64,000 nucleotides of DNA from Apostichopus japonicus (lineage: Eukaryota; Echinodermata; Holothuroidea; Aspidochirotida; Stichopodidae): the NCBI RefSeq assembly GCF_037975245.1, contig NC_092576.1, forward strand, positions 37,352,611 to 37,416,610. The letters run 5' to 3'. Below are positions 1 through 13,009 of this stretch, piece by piece. Each line of letters opens with the position of its first letter. The stretch's first letter is position 1. The notes below the pieces were generated by a model that saw only the letters and a program-made list of their open reading frames with translations, did no database searches and had not been told where the DNA came from. The position numbers were made by a program, and so were the translations under genes.

Positions 1-540
1 TCTAGTTATAACGATAAAACAGAGTGCTACATAATCAGATAATTTGAAATGATTTTCTGTAATTATAAAGGTAAGAAGACGTTACTTTTTGATTTAAAGA
101 CATGGTGCAACATGATCCATTTGGTAAAATATCTCAGAATAATTTTGTCTTTTAGCTTTATATTGTTGCTTTGTAAGTGCTTAATAATATTGTTTCCTTT
201 TAAAAGATTTGATTTGATTTTATATTGGTTTTCCTGTCAAGAAATTGAAACATGCAGTATAATCCTCGACATAATACAAACTTACTTTAGCCTCTAAGTA
301 GTAAAAAAAAAAATGGAACTTCATTTTTGCAAATTGAAAACAAATTAAATTCCAGGAATTATAAATGAATGAGAGTTAACTTTTTGTAAATATTATGATT
401 GTACTTATCGATCATTGAATAGATTAAACAGAAATTAACCTATTGAATTACATTTTGTGTATTATGTATAGTTTTGCTTCTGCTTTGTTACGCATAGAAA
501 GCAAGTATCTGTACAATTATTTTGAAGTTCGTTAAAATTG
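1..540. other. AT-rich stretch without a recognisable gene
   Basis: No gene seen. The only open frame (49-297, plus, 82 codons) is rich in Leu, Ile and Phe, as expected for translated AT-rich DNA, and has no motif or splice context. Confidence 0.5.
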
Positions 541-1178
541 ACATTTAGACAGTTTAGTTTAGTAGAAAAAAGGATCAGAAGGGACACTTAAGTCCCCATC
601 AAGGACCCTATAGAGAGACAAAAAAAACTGAAGACACAAACACTTAGACCCGATAACAATGCTTAAAGTGCTTGTCCAAAGCATACATAAGCCCATTGAT
701 ACTACTTGCAAGTACAACTATCTCAGGCAAATCATTCCACTCATTCACAACCCTATTAGAAAAAGGTTATGCCGAATATTAATCCTACTATGTGAGTTTT
801 GGAGTTTAAGACAATGACCTCTGGTACAACTACTGCTAGCAAACATGAAAAAGTCGGTAAAGGATAAATTTTAGAATCCATACACAACCTTGAAAACTTG
901 GATCAAGTCCCCACTTACCCTCCTAAGCTCAAGTGTGGTGAGATTCAACAGTTGTAACCGCCTATTATAAGGAACACTATTTAAGAAACTAATCATCCTA
1001 GTAGCCCTCCTCTGGACCTTTTTAAGTACTTCCTTATCCTTAGCAAAATATGGGTTCCAAGCCTGCCCCCTCCCTTCACCAGATGAGGCCTAATCAACTG
1101 CTTATAAAGCCTCACTACGATGTCCTCTTTCAGAAAACTGAAGTTCCTCTTGATCATACCTAAAACCCTATTACCTCT

Positions 1179-1970
1179 TTAAGCAGCTTCAAGAAAATGT
1201 TTAGAAGGTTGCAGAGATGAGTTAATGTAGATACCTAGGTCTCTTTCAACAGAGACCTCCTGTAACTCCACACGATTAAGATTGTATGTAAACTTTTGGT
1301 TACTACTACCAATGTGCATTACCTTGCATTTATCAATATTAAAAAGCATTTGCCACCCTAAAGACCAGGAAAAAACCTTATCCAAATCCGTTTGAAACTT
1401 CTCAGAATCGCTTTTGGAAGAAACCGCAGAATACAATTTGGTGTCATTGGCAAACTTCTTAGCTGAACACGGAATATCTCCGTCGATGTCATTTATATAG
1501 GCAACAAACAACAAGAGACCCAATACAGACCCTTGTGGAACCCCACTAGTTACATCCTGTCAAGAAGAAGCACAGCCTTTAATTACCACCCTCTGTTTCC
1601 TATTACCAAGTCAATTCTCTATCCAAGAGAGTAAATTCCCATTGACATCCATGCTCTTCAGCCAAAGTAAAAGACGCTGGTGGGGAACTTAATCAAAGGA
1701 CTTCTGGAAATCCAGGAACACAACATCTACAGACTTGTGCCTATTTAGTGAGCTTGTTACATCTTCCATAAACTCAAGGACATTAGTGAGACAAGACTTT
1801 TTTTGACAAAAAACATGTTCAGACTCTCTGATCAGAGACTGACTGCTGAAGTGACAGACCATAGACTTTTTAACAATAGACTCCATTACCTTACATACAG
1901 TACTAGTGAGACTAACGGGCCTATAATTACAGGGCTTAGACTTATCACCCTTCCCCTTCTTCATTCATAA
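1179..1970 (-). pseudogene. LINE reverse transcriptase domain, broken
   Basis: Reverse transcriptase of the same LINE. The fingers part (1964-1689) carries 'NYRPVSLTS' and ends in 'FLDFQKSFD'. After a gap and frame change, the palm part (1523-1179) carries 'LLFVAYINDI' and 'FANDTKLYS'. The last motif normally reads FADD, so one catalytic aspartate is replaced by Asn. Together with the frame breaks this means the enzyme cannot be active. Confidence 0.85.
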
Positions 1971-2880
1971 ATTTACTAAAAACCAATGAGAGTGGAACAC
2001 AGAAATGGTGTGCAAAAGACTTCAACAAATACGGATGGATTGCATCCGGTTGCATCCAGAAGCTTTAGAAACATTTAAACGAAGCAGCTCCTTTGAGACA
2101 ACCTCATCCGAAAATAAGACCGCATCCAGTTTAGGCCTATCACTGTCCCCCTAAAAATCTGGAATACTACTCATATCCTCCCCCGTAAAAACCGACAAAA
2201 AATAGTTGTTCAAAAGATCTCCAAGATCCTGACTATCAGTAACTATATTATCAGCCTGTGGTGCCCTAAGAGAAACAATTGCATCTTTAACTTTCTGCTT
2301 TGACCTGACATAAGAAAAGAAGGAGACTGGGTTATCCTTAAATTTTACGGCAATGCTATTTTCGAAATTCAAGTTTGCATCAGAGACTAAGCATTCTACC
2401 TTCAGCTGATGAATTTTAAACTTGACGGAAAAGAGTTTCAGATTTAGTCCTCCTAAACAACTTCCACATTCTACGTTTTTGCCTAATTGCACATCTAACT
2501 TTCTTATTCATCCAGTGAGGAATACTGTTTTTACGACGACGATTCTTCCACGGAACATGACTTTCCATAATGACCTTTAATTATTCAGCTAAACAAATTC
2601 AAGACTGAGAAGCACTCATATCTCTAAACAAATTAATCCAATCTGTACCCTTTAGTGAAGTTTCAATTGCCTCTGTATCTGATCTCGCAAAATCAGGGAC
2701 TTTTTCCTAGCTAACAGAATTTACGACTTTGCAAACAACATCAAACGCTATTATATCATGATCACTAGTTCCTAGTTTTCCTAGACCCGTCAAATCAACA
2801 ACATTACTTGGATCAGAACTCAAAACAAGATCTAGGATGTTATCCCCCCTAGTAGGGAAAGTAACATGTTTATGTAAAAA

Positions 2881-3450
2881 TCAATCTTGCACAACATCTA
2901 GAAAGTAACTACCCTTACTACTACTGGAACCATCTATCCAATTAATGTCAGGAAAATTAAAGTCGCCCATAATAACAACATCACCTTTAGCAGCCTTTCT
3001 AATTGTATCCAACGGCAAGACATCATTATCATCGCTGATGTTAGGAGAACGGTAAACAACACCAACATTGATAGCATCACTGGACCTCTTGAAGTTGTCA
3101 GTGGACAACTCGTACCAGACAGAATTGACAAAAGACCCTTGCAACTGAGATTTCTCTACACTTACAATGTCATCCCTAACATACAGTAAAAATCCCCCAC
3201 CAATCCCATTATGAGTATCCCTTCTGTCCTGAAGATACACAACATACCCCGGGTGAGAAACCTCAGCACTATCAATGTCCTCCCTTAACCAAGATTCGGT
3301 GATACCAAACACTTCAGGTTTCAGATCCTCAAGAAGCACAGGAAATTCAGCAAAATTTTACGAATACTTCTAGCATTGGTAAAGACAATATTCAGCTTAT
3401 CCCTGAAACTATGTACCTTAGAATGCCTCTTAAAGTTAGAACTATGACTA
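2881..3450 (-). pseudogene. LINE endonuclease domain, broken
   Basis: This is the apurinic/apyrimidinic endonuclease-like domain that nicks target DNA for a LINE. Visible signatures are 'NIVFTNARSIR' at the start, 'ITESWL', a glycine-rich 'GIGGG' and 'MGDFNFPDINW', the last holding the catalytic D-N pair typical of this family. A frame break near 3340-3360 separates the first motif from the rest. It continues (minus, toward 2520) into 'RGDNILDLVLSSDP', the usual region just after the endonuclease core. Confidence 0.8.
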
Positions 3451-3638
3451 TCACTTTCCTTGCTTTCAAACAGACAGTAAATTATTGAAACCCACAATAC
3501 ACACATACTCACGTTATAGACTAAAATAGTGTATCAAAACATTATTTGCTACGTAATTAATGAATAGTATTTATTCTTTTCGACAGCCTCTCCACCAGAT
3601 ATGTGATATGGTCCTGTAATGTAAATTGTTAAATATTT

Positions 3639-4535
<897 letters not shown>

Positions 4536-4545
4536 AAAGGTTCGG
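4536..4545. repeat. Target-site duplication, left copy (RTE insertion)
   Basis: AAAGGTTCGG directly before the truncated RTE element. An identical copy follows it at 5665-5674. Confidence 0.85.
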
Positions 4546-5664
4546 TAATTACACAAGAGTTCAATATACCTGTATGCGTCGCTTTCGTAGACTATGAGAA
4601 AGCTTTCGATTCCGTTGAAACCTGGGCAGTTCTCGAGGCACTGAAAGAGCAAGACATCAACCCTAACTACATCAAAGTAATCAAAGACATCTATAGTGGC
4701 AGCACAACTACTGTTAAGTTACACAAAGAAAGCCACAAAATACCAATAAGGAAAGGAGTGAGGCAGGGAGATACCATATCTCCAAAGCTCTTTGCTGCAT
4801 GCTTAGAACACATCTTCAAAGACATCAATTGGGAAGATAAAGGTATCAATGTGAATGGGGAGAAGTTCAACCACCTCCGTTTTGCTGATGATATAGTCAT
4901 CATAGCTAACAACTTCAACGAAATGGAGAGCATGCTACAGGACTTGGACATAGCAAGCAGGAAAAGAGGACTGAAAATGAATATGAAGAAGACCAAAGTA
5001 ATGGCAGACCAATCAGTTAAACACAAACCAATCATCATTAATGGAACAGAATTGGAACATGTATCTGAATACATTTACCTGGGACAAAGGTTCATTCTCA
5101 CCGAAAGGAATCAAGATAATGAAATAAGGAGAAGGATCAAAGCAGAGTGGCAAGCATTTGGCAGATACAGCCACATCATGAAGGGCAATCTACCATTATG
5201 CTTAAAAAGGAAAGTGTATGACCAATGCATTCTCCCATCAATGACATATGCATCAGAAACATGGACACTAACAATTAAAATGAAAAGAAAGTTAGCAGCC
5301 GCACAACATAACATGGAGAGGAGTATGCTTAACATAACATACAAAGATCACAAAACCAATAAGTGGATAAGGGAACAGACAAAGGTACAGGATATAATGG
5401 AAGTAATCAAACATCGTAAATGGACATGGGCCGGCCATGTCACTAGAAGGGGAGATGGAAGATGGAGCACGCTAACCACTGTATGGAAACGCTTGACGGG
5501 AAAAGGAACAGAGGCAGGCAAAGGAAGAGATGGAGAGATGAAATACAGAAATTCTGGAATGAAACCAATTGGTACACACATGCAGGGGAGAGAGAGAGTT
5601 GGAGATATCATGCTGAGGCCTTCATCCAGCAGTGGATCGACAACGGCTGAAGAAGAAGAAGAAG
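4546..5664 (+). mobile_element. 5'-truncated RTE-type LINE with target-site duplication
   Basis: The element starts abruptly inside the reverse transcriptase and runs to a short GAA-rich 3' tail (about 5648-5664), a 3' end style usual for RTE elements. It is flanked by direct 10-bp copies of AAAGGTTCGG (4536-4545 and 5665-5674), as expected from target-primed reverse transcription. Only about 1.1 kb of a normally 3-kb element is present. The single frame change and the perfect duplication suggest a fairly young insertion. Confidence 0.88.
4548..5650 (+). pseudogene. RTE-clade reverse transcriptase, 5'-truncated, one frameshift
   Basis: Partial LINE reverse transcriptase. In frame from 4548 it reads 'VAFVDYEKAFDSVE' (first catalytic Asp region), 'KGVRQGDTISPKLF', 'LRFADDIVII' (intact FADD catalytic motif), 'NMKKTKVM' and 'YLGQRF', then the C-terminal 'WTWAGHVTRR', a hallmark of RTE-like elements. 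Near 5455-5500 the frame must shift by one to continue as 'RGRQRKRWRDEIQKFW' and 'AFIQQWIDNG', the usual RTE C-terminus, which ends at 5650. In the original frame translation would run on to about 5684 as an unrelated tail. The fingers and endonuclease are missing. Confidence 0.9.
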
Positions 5665-5674
5665 AAAGGTTCGG
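5665..5674. repeat. Target-site duplication, right copy (RTE insertion)
   Basis: AAAGGTTCGG directly after the GAA-rich tail, identical to 4536-4545. Confidence 0.85.
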
Positions 5675-7139
5675 ATGCCACTAACTATAATTTAGTCGGT
5701 ACATTCCCAATTTACTTCCATAACCATCTTGTATTCATTTACACACCACAACGTTTAAATGTATCCTTAAAGCTTTTGGCGAGCAATGTTAAAACTTTAC
5801 CATTATCATTGTTCAACTGGATAATATTGACACGGAATAGAAATGTATGTAATAAAGAATAGGATATGAGAATTAAAAGAAAGAAGAACATAAATTGGGT
5901 GGTCCTTAAAATCATTTCTGGAAACATATTTACGGCGATCTAACGCATTATATCAGAGTTACTCATTTTTTTTTTATAAGTACGAGTAATCATAATTCGT
6001 CATAAAGTTACATTAGTTTGTGTAGTGCTCAATAGTATTGATAATAGCGATAGCAAGTTTGCCAATATATCCCTAACCCACCATTCAAATGTCGGTTGTT
6101 GCTTGGTTATTCTGACGACGCGACGATCAATATAAGAGAATTTACCTAGTCATATAATATATCCTATGAAATCTAGGTAGCGTTATTGCACTCTAAACTT
6201 GTACAAATCTCTGATATCAGAGTAATATTAGTTTAAGTACATACTTAATCTTCTATTTATTCAATCAAATACTGATACTGGTTGAGTGCTAACTTTTATC
6301 ACAAGTGTCGATATGGTCCTAGAATAGGTTGGCCGGATTGAGATAATATTTCCCATCGGCTTTCCCTTTACTTGTCATCATTTTTGAACTAACAAAATAT
6401 TACAATGAAGTGTTTTAGAGTGACAAGCATATACTCCATACTCATTATTATTTATATTAATTGAACTCGTCCACTTGTTACTCGTAATGTACTAACTAAA
6501 CGGAATAGTGGCATTCGTGTACGGATGCTTGTACCAGACTTAGTGATCTTAATCACGCCTAGAACCCAATAATCGTACTAATAATAAACTATATTAATTG
6601 ATTGTAGTAGGTACAATATGGAACACAAATGTTGGCATGGTTTAAACCTCTAATCTTTCACAGACTCTCCAAATAGGTGAGACAGATGAAGGGCGCCCTT
6701 ATATTTAATTTATATAACTTGTTTTCATTTAACACCGTTTGAAAAGGATACTTGTGTGCTGTGACCATTAAATAATCAACAACATTCCGATATGCCACAC
6801 AGGGTAATACATCTGCCGTCTCTTTGAATGAGCTAGGTCACAAGAAGGTCATATTACATAATGTTCTTATCCAGAGATTGAGTGTAAGTTTAACGTTTCA
6901 CATTAATTTGTCAGATCGCATAAGACCTGATCAAATCAGTCGTTTGTTACCTAAATGTAAAATTTAAGAGAGTAATGTGAAATAAATGTTTAATTTTATA
7001 CAAATAAACATTATTTAATTTATTTTGTTTCACATATTAAATTACCTTTTCTTTTTTATACCTAATTCAACGAATTTAAGTTGGAGCATGTAGATGCAAG
7101 TAGCCAATTTTGATTTACCCAAAATCCACAAGAGTGCCG
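5675..7139. other. No gene recognised
   Basis: AT-rich sequence with only short open frames (for example 5739-5927 minus). I see no exon with paired splice sites and no repeat structure. Confidence 0.4.
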
Positions 7140-7690
7140 GTCTTCAATTTTGTATGCTCACGAGAAATTATGATAGGAATTTATAAAGAGCAAAATGCAA
7201 AAGCCTCTAAGCGCTAAAGAAAGAACAATAATAAAAAAGCATTTACAAGTAAGTGAGTATTTAACATACACTTTAAAGAATTCAAATTGTCGTTTAGGGC
7301 GAATATAAGCCAGGAGGACAGTCCAGAGAGAAGCAGAGGCATGACTAAATGACTTCAAGGAAATATCCCGTGTGACAGCGAGAAAGGACTGGCTGGATGA
7401 CCTAGGCGTCTTGGTCGGTGTGTCAAAGTGAAACAGTTCTAACAGGTAGACTGGCGAGGGTCCGTGTATAACTTTAAAAGTCATCAGAAGAATCTTGACA
7501 GAGATGAGCATAATAAGCGGAAGCCAATGTTAAACTTTTAAATAGGTGATATATGTTGAGAACGAGGGACACAAGAGAAGAGACGAGCAGCAATATTTTC
7601 AACCCGTGGGAACTGGGATAAGTCTTTGTCTGGAATGCCGTAGAGGAGCAAGTTAAATGTGTCTAATCTAGTACTGAAAAAACCCATTAT
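7140..7690 (-). mobile_element. L2-like LINE fragment (RT C-terminal region), degraded
   Basis: Read on the minus strand from about 7690, it gives 'STRLDTFNLLLYGIPD', then 'VENIAARLFS', and in a shifted frame (7511-7158) 'KILLMTFKVIHGPSPVYL' and 'FSHASASLWTVL'. These correspond to the C-terminal block of L2/CR1-group reverse transcriptases (patterns of the type SRLDYCNSLLYG, LLLTFKAL, YLSELL, LWNSLP). There is at least one stop and one frame change. It is a dead 3' fragment and no duplication was found. Confidence 0.75.
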
Positions 7691-7961
7691 GAACTAACCT
7701 ACCGGTGGTATCAGTGTCGAGAAAACGTCGTTTTCTGCTGATCTTTCTACGAGCTATATATTGAACTCATATTTTGAAGGAAAAAAATATGCAGAAAGTC
7801 TGCCGTGTGAATTGACATTATTATTTACTTCATAACGAAACATCCAACTTTGAAATTCCGATTTCAATATTACGCAATAGAGAACTTGGTTTAATCAAAT
7901 ATTTGAAATGTCAAAGCAGAGCATATTCACTACAGGCACCACAACTGTATGCAGTGGTTAC

Positions 7962-8047
7962 CCTTCTTGGATGTTGCCTATTGTATTCATATTTCAATGC
8001 TTCCAGTATTCTAGGTCCTTTGTCACTGTTTACTCCTGTTAAATAAT
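7962..8047 (-). CDS. Possible internal exon of an unrecognised minus-strand gene
   Basis: On the minus strand an acceptor 'TTCATTTACAG' precedes 86 nt that are open and are followed by a donor 'GTAACC'. The frame gives two leading bases, then 28 codons including 'YLTGVNSDKGPRILEALK' and 'NRQHPRR'. Entry phase would be 1 and exit phase 0. The 'GPRILEAL' stretch faintly recalls the core of CARD-type death-fold domains, but this is too weak for a call. A second candidate exon lies upstream at 8845-8892. The phases do not join directly, so another exon would be needed if both are real. Confidence 0.4.
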
Positions 8048-8844
8048 CTGTAAATGAAACGATGTGTATCCATGACAGGGATGTATTACTTAAGATCATA
8101 GAACTTTCACACAGAAATACACAAGATAATGTACGTTACTGTTGTGCTTCAGCATTACATTTGTCTCGAAAGCTAACTTTGAAGATCAATATTTCTATGT
8201 TTTAATACAAGTTTACCCAACTGGGTAGAAAGAAGTATTTTCTTGTGTTAAATAATGATAACAATGAATACATATCATCTAAAACTACGAACTTGATTGC
8301 CTTTATATAAGTTAGCTAACCATTTCACAAACGTGTTTTCACTACGTTTACACAATCTGTCATGTTTGTAACATTGTAATAATATATTAAACAACTAACC
8401 AATGTTGATCTCAAACAAGATTCATGGTTCTTACGTATTGAAGGTAAAGTCTACTTGTAGTACATTTAAGAATGGCTGTAATTAGGATTACAATAACTTG
8501 GTACGTCGATGTTTGATGACCTTGGGCCTTCAACAAAACTTTGAGGTTCCTCTATTGTTAATAATATAACATGGCGAACATATGATATCACTTTAGATAT
8601 TTTAATACAGACTGGCAGCATAGTGCTACCATACATCGGTTCAAACTCGTTTCAACCCAAATCATGTCAGTTCAAATAGTCTACTATTTCAGTATTTACT
8701 CATCTTTACTGTCAAGCTATTTTATCAAATTTTACTGATGACAAATTATATGATACGAATATCACTTAACCTATCATGCATCTTCAATCTCACCAGTATA
8801 TCACTGTCGTCACGCCCACACTTGTGAACACACACACACATTAC

Positions 8845-8892
8845 CTCCCAGCAGAGTTCTTCATCGGTCAGTTCTTCCACAGTTGTTTTCAT
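8845..8892 (-). CDS. Possible short exon of an unrecognised minus-strand gene
   Basis: A 48-nt piece lies between a minus-strand acceptor 'ATTTACAG' and donor 'GTAATG' and encodes MKTTVEELTDEELCWE in phase 0-0. The acidic amphipathic sequence looks like helix-forming protein rather than translated AT-rich noise. It could be an initiating or internal exon of the same gene as 7962-8047. Function is unknown. Confidence 0.35.
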
Positions 8893-9033
8893 CTGTAAAT
8901 AGTATAAATGACGCTCTACATGTTTTGTGAAATACATTAAAATGAGTTTAGTTACACCTTTATACAGTGATGAAGTTTTGTATTGAATTTTTTGGCTGAG
9001 CTGTATTTGTACCAATGATATAAAACGGTACAT

Positions 9034-11934
9034 TTATGTCGATGTTTGTTTTAATATAACACAATGTATAAAGTCTAGACTGTCAAACTTAAGTTGCCAA
9101 TATATTTAAACATAGATGTAATACTGTACTGACATTGGCAGAGCTGCACTGATCAATATGTGTTTGTTTGTTGCCTACAATAAACAAAACAAAGTTGAAC
9201 GTTGAATAATGCCGTTGTACTGACATTGGTTTCAAGTTTCAAGCATTATTGTAAAATATCGCCAACATTACTTTGCCTATGCAAGGTTACCGTACTTTAG
9301 TAATTTAACAGCTGAGCGCGCTTTAACCTTGCGTTTTACGAAATATCAGTTGCTATATAATTGATGGATAGTTTTGTTTGCTCAATAAACAAAGTAGTGT
9401 TGGCCAATACAAGATTTGCTTTCGTTTTAGATGAACTTTGGTTGATTGCATGAGCCTATTATAACATAAAATGCAATGTCAAGTGCCCCAATCACGTTCA
9501 TATCAATAAAGAAAGACTGTATTGTTACTGCTTGGTACGTATTACTTTTCATAAAGGGTTTGAAGAGTATATTGCTGAATCGGCCTACTTGTGATGATAT
9601 TGTAATAGCTATGGTGCATTGGGCCCTCGTGTTTGAAGGCGGACAATAAAATAGTTATTTAATACATTGCATTGTGTTAGTTTATTGTATAACTTGACTT
9701 TACTTAAAGTTTGGAAACGACTACAAAGCATAAATGAGGTGGTCAGTTATTTCACAAAGAGGCTTGAGTCAATTCATGTCATATACGATACAAACCTATG
9801 GGGTGTTGTCTTATATCTTACTAAATACATTCTCTGACTTAGGTAGTATTTTGGTACTTACTTCGAGCATTACTGTTAATACAACTCGATACATATAGCT
9901 CGTCGTTAAGTTATTGATATTTATTGTTCATGATTATTTGCAAATAATGAAATAAAATATTTTATTACGTCATAAGCTAATTTGAAAATAGTATCTGTGT
10001 AGATAAAATGTACAGATTATTCAAACTTATTCACACTAGACCAAAACACTCTATTCAGTGACACACTTAAGAAGGGGTTGAAAATGTTCTGATTGCAATT
10101 ATGTTTAGACTTAATTAAATGAAAACAAACTCAAACGCTCTTTGCATTTTGTCAATCAAGGTTACTTTCGCTTTGGATGAACTTTGATTCAAATGATTGA
10201 CTTCCGCCAGGTATCTGTCATTGTATGTAAAGCCGCAAGATGGGTGCATGGTAACGTTATATTGACCTGTAGTTTAGGAGACCAAACTCTATCTTAACAT
10301 TGTATTGTATACGATGATATATTTAAGCAAAACAGACAATGCGATAAAAGAATCAATAACAAATAATGAGATTTATATCATTTTTGATAACAAAACCTAT
10401 CCTAAATGCGTGTGAAAATGAATCTCAATGGTAATAGCACGAGGTAGTAGTTTTCACTTTCCGTTATCATGATATCAATATGTTAATATGATGATCACAT
10501 CAATGATCATATTGTATTGCTTACGGTACTTCCATGTGAAGCCATGACAGCCAAACGTATAAACCGATGGTACATGCTAGTAATGAAAGCGTTTAGTCGT
10601 CAACCTATGCATACCAAAGCGTTTGTGAGTCATGTGATGATCGTTAGCCAATGCTACCAATTTTTTTATGGTTGTTAATATATCGAACAGCATACAGGGG
10701 GTAACAGCATATGTATTAATAGTATAGTTATCGTTCACTTATTGCAACAACTTTTTCTGAAATCAAATCTGTTATTTAATTGCTACACAGTACATGGTTG
10801 TAATACATTGCAAGTTATTTACAAACGTCTAAAGTCCCGGCGTTTATAATCTACTTAACATAACGAACGATGGCTGATGTTGTCACTTGTGGCTTTTGGC
10901 GAACTTGACGACTCTACAACTCCTCGAATTGCAAGTGTATTGCTAAATAACTGTTTAACAAGTAACAAGAAACAAGAGTCATGTTACACCCTTTGCGTAG
11001 CACATGTTAACAATAAGTGGTATCAGTTATCACTGAATCGTTGCCAGTCTAGAATAAGATGAAAAGAAAAAGTAAATAATACTTTGAGTCTGTATAATAT
11101 GCTATATGCGATATCTGTAAAGGTTCGGAGGGCAATTGACCTGCATTGTACCTAAGTATTTTTATCTTCTATAGTAATCTGCACGGAACATGAAAACAAG
11201 TTTAATCTAATGATCTTACCAAAATTAGTTTATTTTCCTTGTTCTAATTGATTATGATACATTTCGTCTTTTTCTTCCATTGACGCAACTAATGTAACTC
11301 AATACTTTTTCAGAAAATCATGTATACGTTTTACATTTCAAGAATCAAGAGCTTCTTGCAGGATACAAATCAGGGTTCACATACGGTACATTGTTAAACT
11401 TCAGATATACCACGGTATCTTAATTATGTTTTCAAGTTTAATAACAGTACTAACAATAATTTCATTTGTAAAAATATAAGCGTTACAAAACATTATCTCT
11501 TCACTCTACAGAAAGAAATAATTTTCACCCCCATCAATTAGTTACAAAAGAATGTTAATTTCCATATCAAACGTTTTATCTGTTACATTTAGTCAGTAAA
11601 AACCCTCTCCATTTTTGTGTCTATAGTAGACACATCAGATTACTTTAATGTCAATATGAACTTTGAGATTAGTCAGTGACTACAAGCGTGTTAGGAAATA
11701 TGCAACCCGAACAGGAGACGCCATTTTGATACTTCACAATTGGAACATATCATAGTCAAATACACATAAGTCGTGGCTCTGCTAAAACGCCTGGCTGTGC
11801 AAGTTTCGTTTGACTGGACCAATTTCTAAGGTAATTCTCTTCTGTTGACGGTTTAGAATTTCATTATGATATTTAGATTTGTTTCTAGTCGTTACAATGT
11901 ATGTCAGTTCGTGTTTTAGCTAGAACTAAAGTGT
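9034..11934. other. No gene recognised
   Basis: Nearly 3 kb of AT-rich sequence. A 61-codon plus-strand frame (10877-11062) has no family signature. No convincing exon, RNA gene or repeat was found. Confidence 0.4.
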
Positions 11935-13009
11935 AAATGTTGAGTTACAGTTAGGCCCATTGTCAATAGGTTAGTTCTTGTTTGGCTTCCTTATTCCTAT
12001 TCATGTACAGCTGTGGTTTAACATATAACAGTCATATTTAAAACTGTCACAGTGATAAAACAGTGTCTGGTACACATTTCGCATTTCATGGGAACTATTA
12101 TATCGATGATACAACACAAAGGCAAGGACATTTATAAAATTCCAAAAGAAGAACACCTTTTTTGGTCACTATCCTACATTCTCTCACTCTATGGAGCATT
12201 ATTTTTTTTTAATTATCATATCCTTCTTTATAATCAAAATTCTGCCTCATGTCTTTAAAAACGGAACTAAAACGTATTCCACTGCCATTGCAGATGTGTC
12301 AAAAGGATCTCAATGTTTAACCCATGGAGGAAATAACTCACACAGTTATATCGCAATCACTTAAGCAACCACATTTTACGTAGTTAATTGAAAGGTAACT
12401 TTTCCTGGTCTGTCTAGTCTACGTTGGGTCATAGAGTCAAGGTGTAATTTGAATGCCATAGATGAAACAATATGTATGGATACATGCGCGTTTCAGCATT
12501 ACGTAATTACTAGAAATGCCATCAGCATGTAACAAACATTGACTTTCATATTTTAGTAGTAATAGTAATGATAGTAATAAACGTTAAATTCTAACTGGCA
12601 TGTTGTCTACAAAGGCTAGAAATGCTGTTTTGCAATCTATCCCTAAAACAAAGGTGTCATGTACCTTGAACTTGGTGTACATATATCAAAGTGTCTCTTG
12701 AGTCATGTAATCTCAAACTCCCTATTCCTCAGCCAAATCCCGGAAATGACATATGTAACTTCATTAACTTCCTACTAGTCTGAGCTCTATTAACAAGCAT
12801 CGGTACAATGTTTACGGATGTCAAATCAATTCTTCCGGTAGCTACGAATTACTAATACTTCATTTTCTCTCAGTAATCTCTCCTTCCTGCAATTTTCTCC
12901 ACAAAGAAAAGTGTCATGAAATGAGGACGATGTAGTAAAGCTGAACCAATATAAAACATCTGAATGCATATGTGCCCATGCATCAGGTTATTGCTTTATA
13001 TTTTTCAGG
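11935..13009. repeat. Tandem duplication, copy 1 (about 1.08 kb)
   Basis: First of two adjacent noncoding copies offset by about 1075 bp. Matching landmarks run the whole length: 'GTACAGCTG' with the following TTTAACATAT, 'AGTGTCTGGTACAC', 'TCTCTCACTCTATGGAGCAT', 'GTCTGTCTAGTCTACGTTG', 'CATCAGCATGTAACAAACAT' and 'CTGAATGCATATGTGCCCAT'. The 68-codon frame at 12052-12258 is not conserved in copy 2, so it is not a gene. Confidence 0.92.

Larger units (their letters stand above)
541..3520 (-). mobile_element. Degraded CR1/Rex-like non-LTR retrotransposon (LINE)
   Basis: Read on the minus strand, the pieces come in LINE order. An apurinic-type endonuclease lies at about 3450-2880, a linker with 'NPVSFFSYV' and 'YFLSVFTGED' at 2490-2150, the reverse transcriptase at about 2000-1180, and a thumb/C-terminal part at about 1180-560 with 'VLKKVQRRATRMI'. 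The frame is broken many times, so the copy is dead. 'YRPVSLTS', 'FLDFQKSFD' and 'LLLFVAYINDI' place it near CR1, Rex1 or jockey-like LINEs. The 5' end is lost near 3520. The exact 3' end near 550 and any target-site duplication were not resolved. Confidence 0.85.

Noticed and set aside
49-297. Hydrophobic 82-codon frame that could look like a membrane protein
   Set aside because: AT-rich DNA yields Leu/Ile/Phe-rich frames by chance. No start context, splice sites or motif.
4691-5074. 127-codon minus-strand frame
   Set aside because: Antisense shadow of the RTE reverse transcriptase.
12052-12258. 68-codon plus-strand frame
   Set aside because: It lies in copy 1 of the tandem duplication, and its frame is not kept in copy 2.
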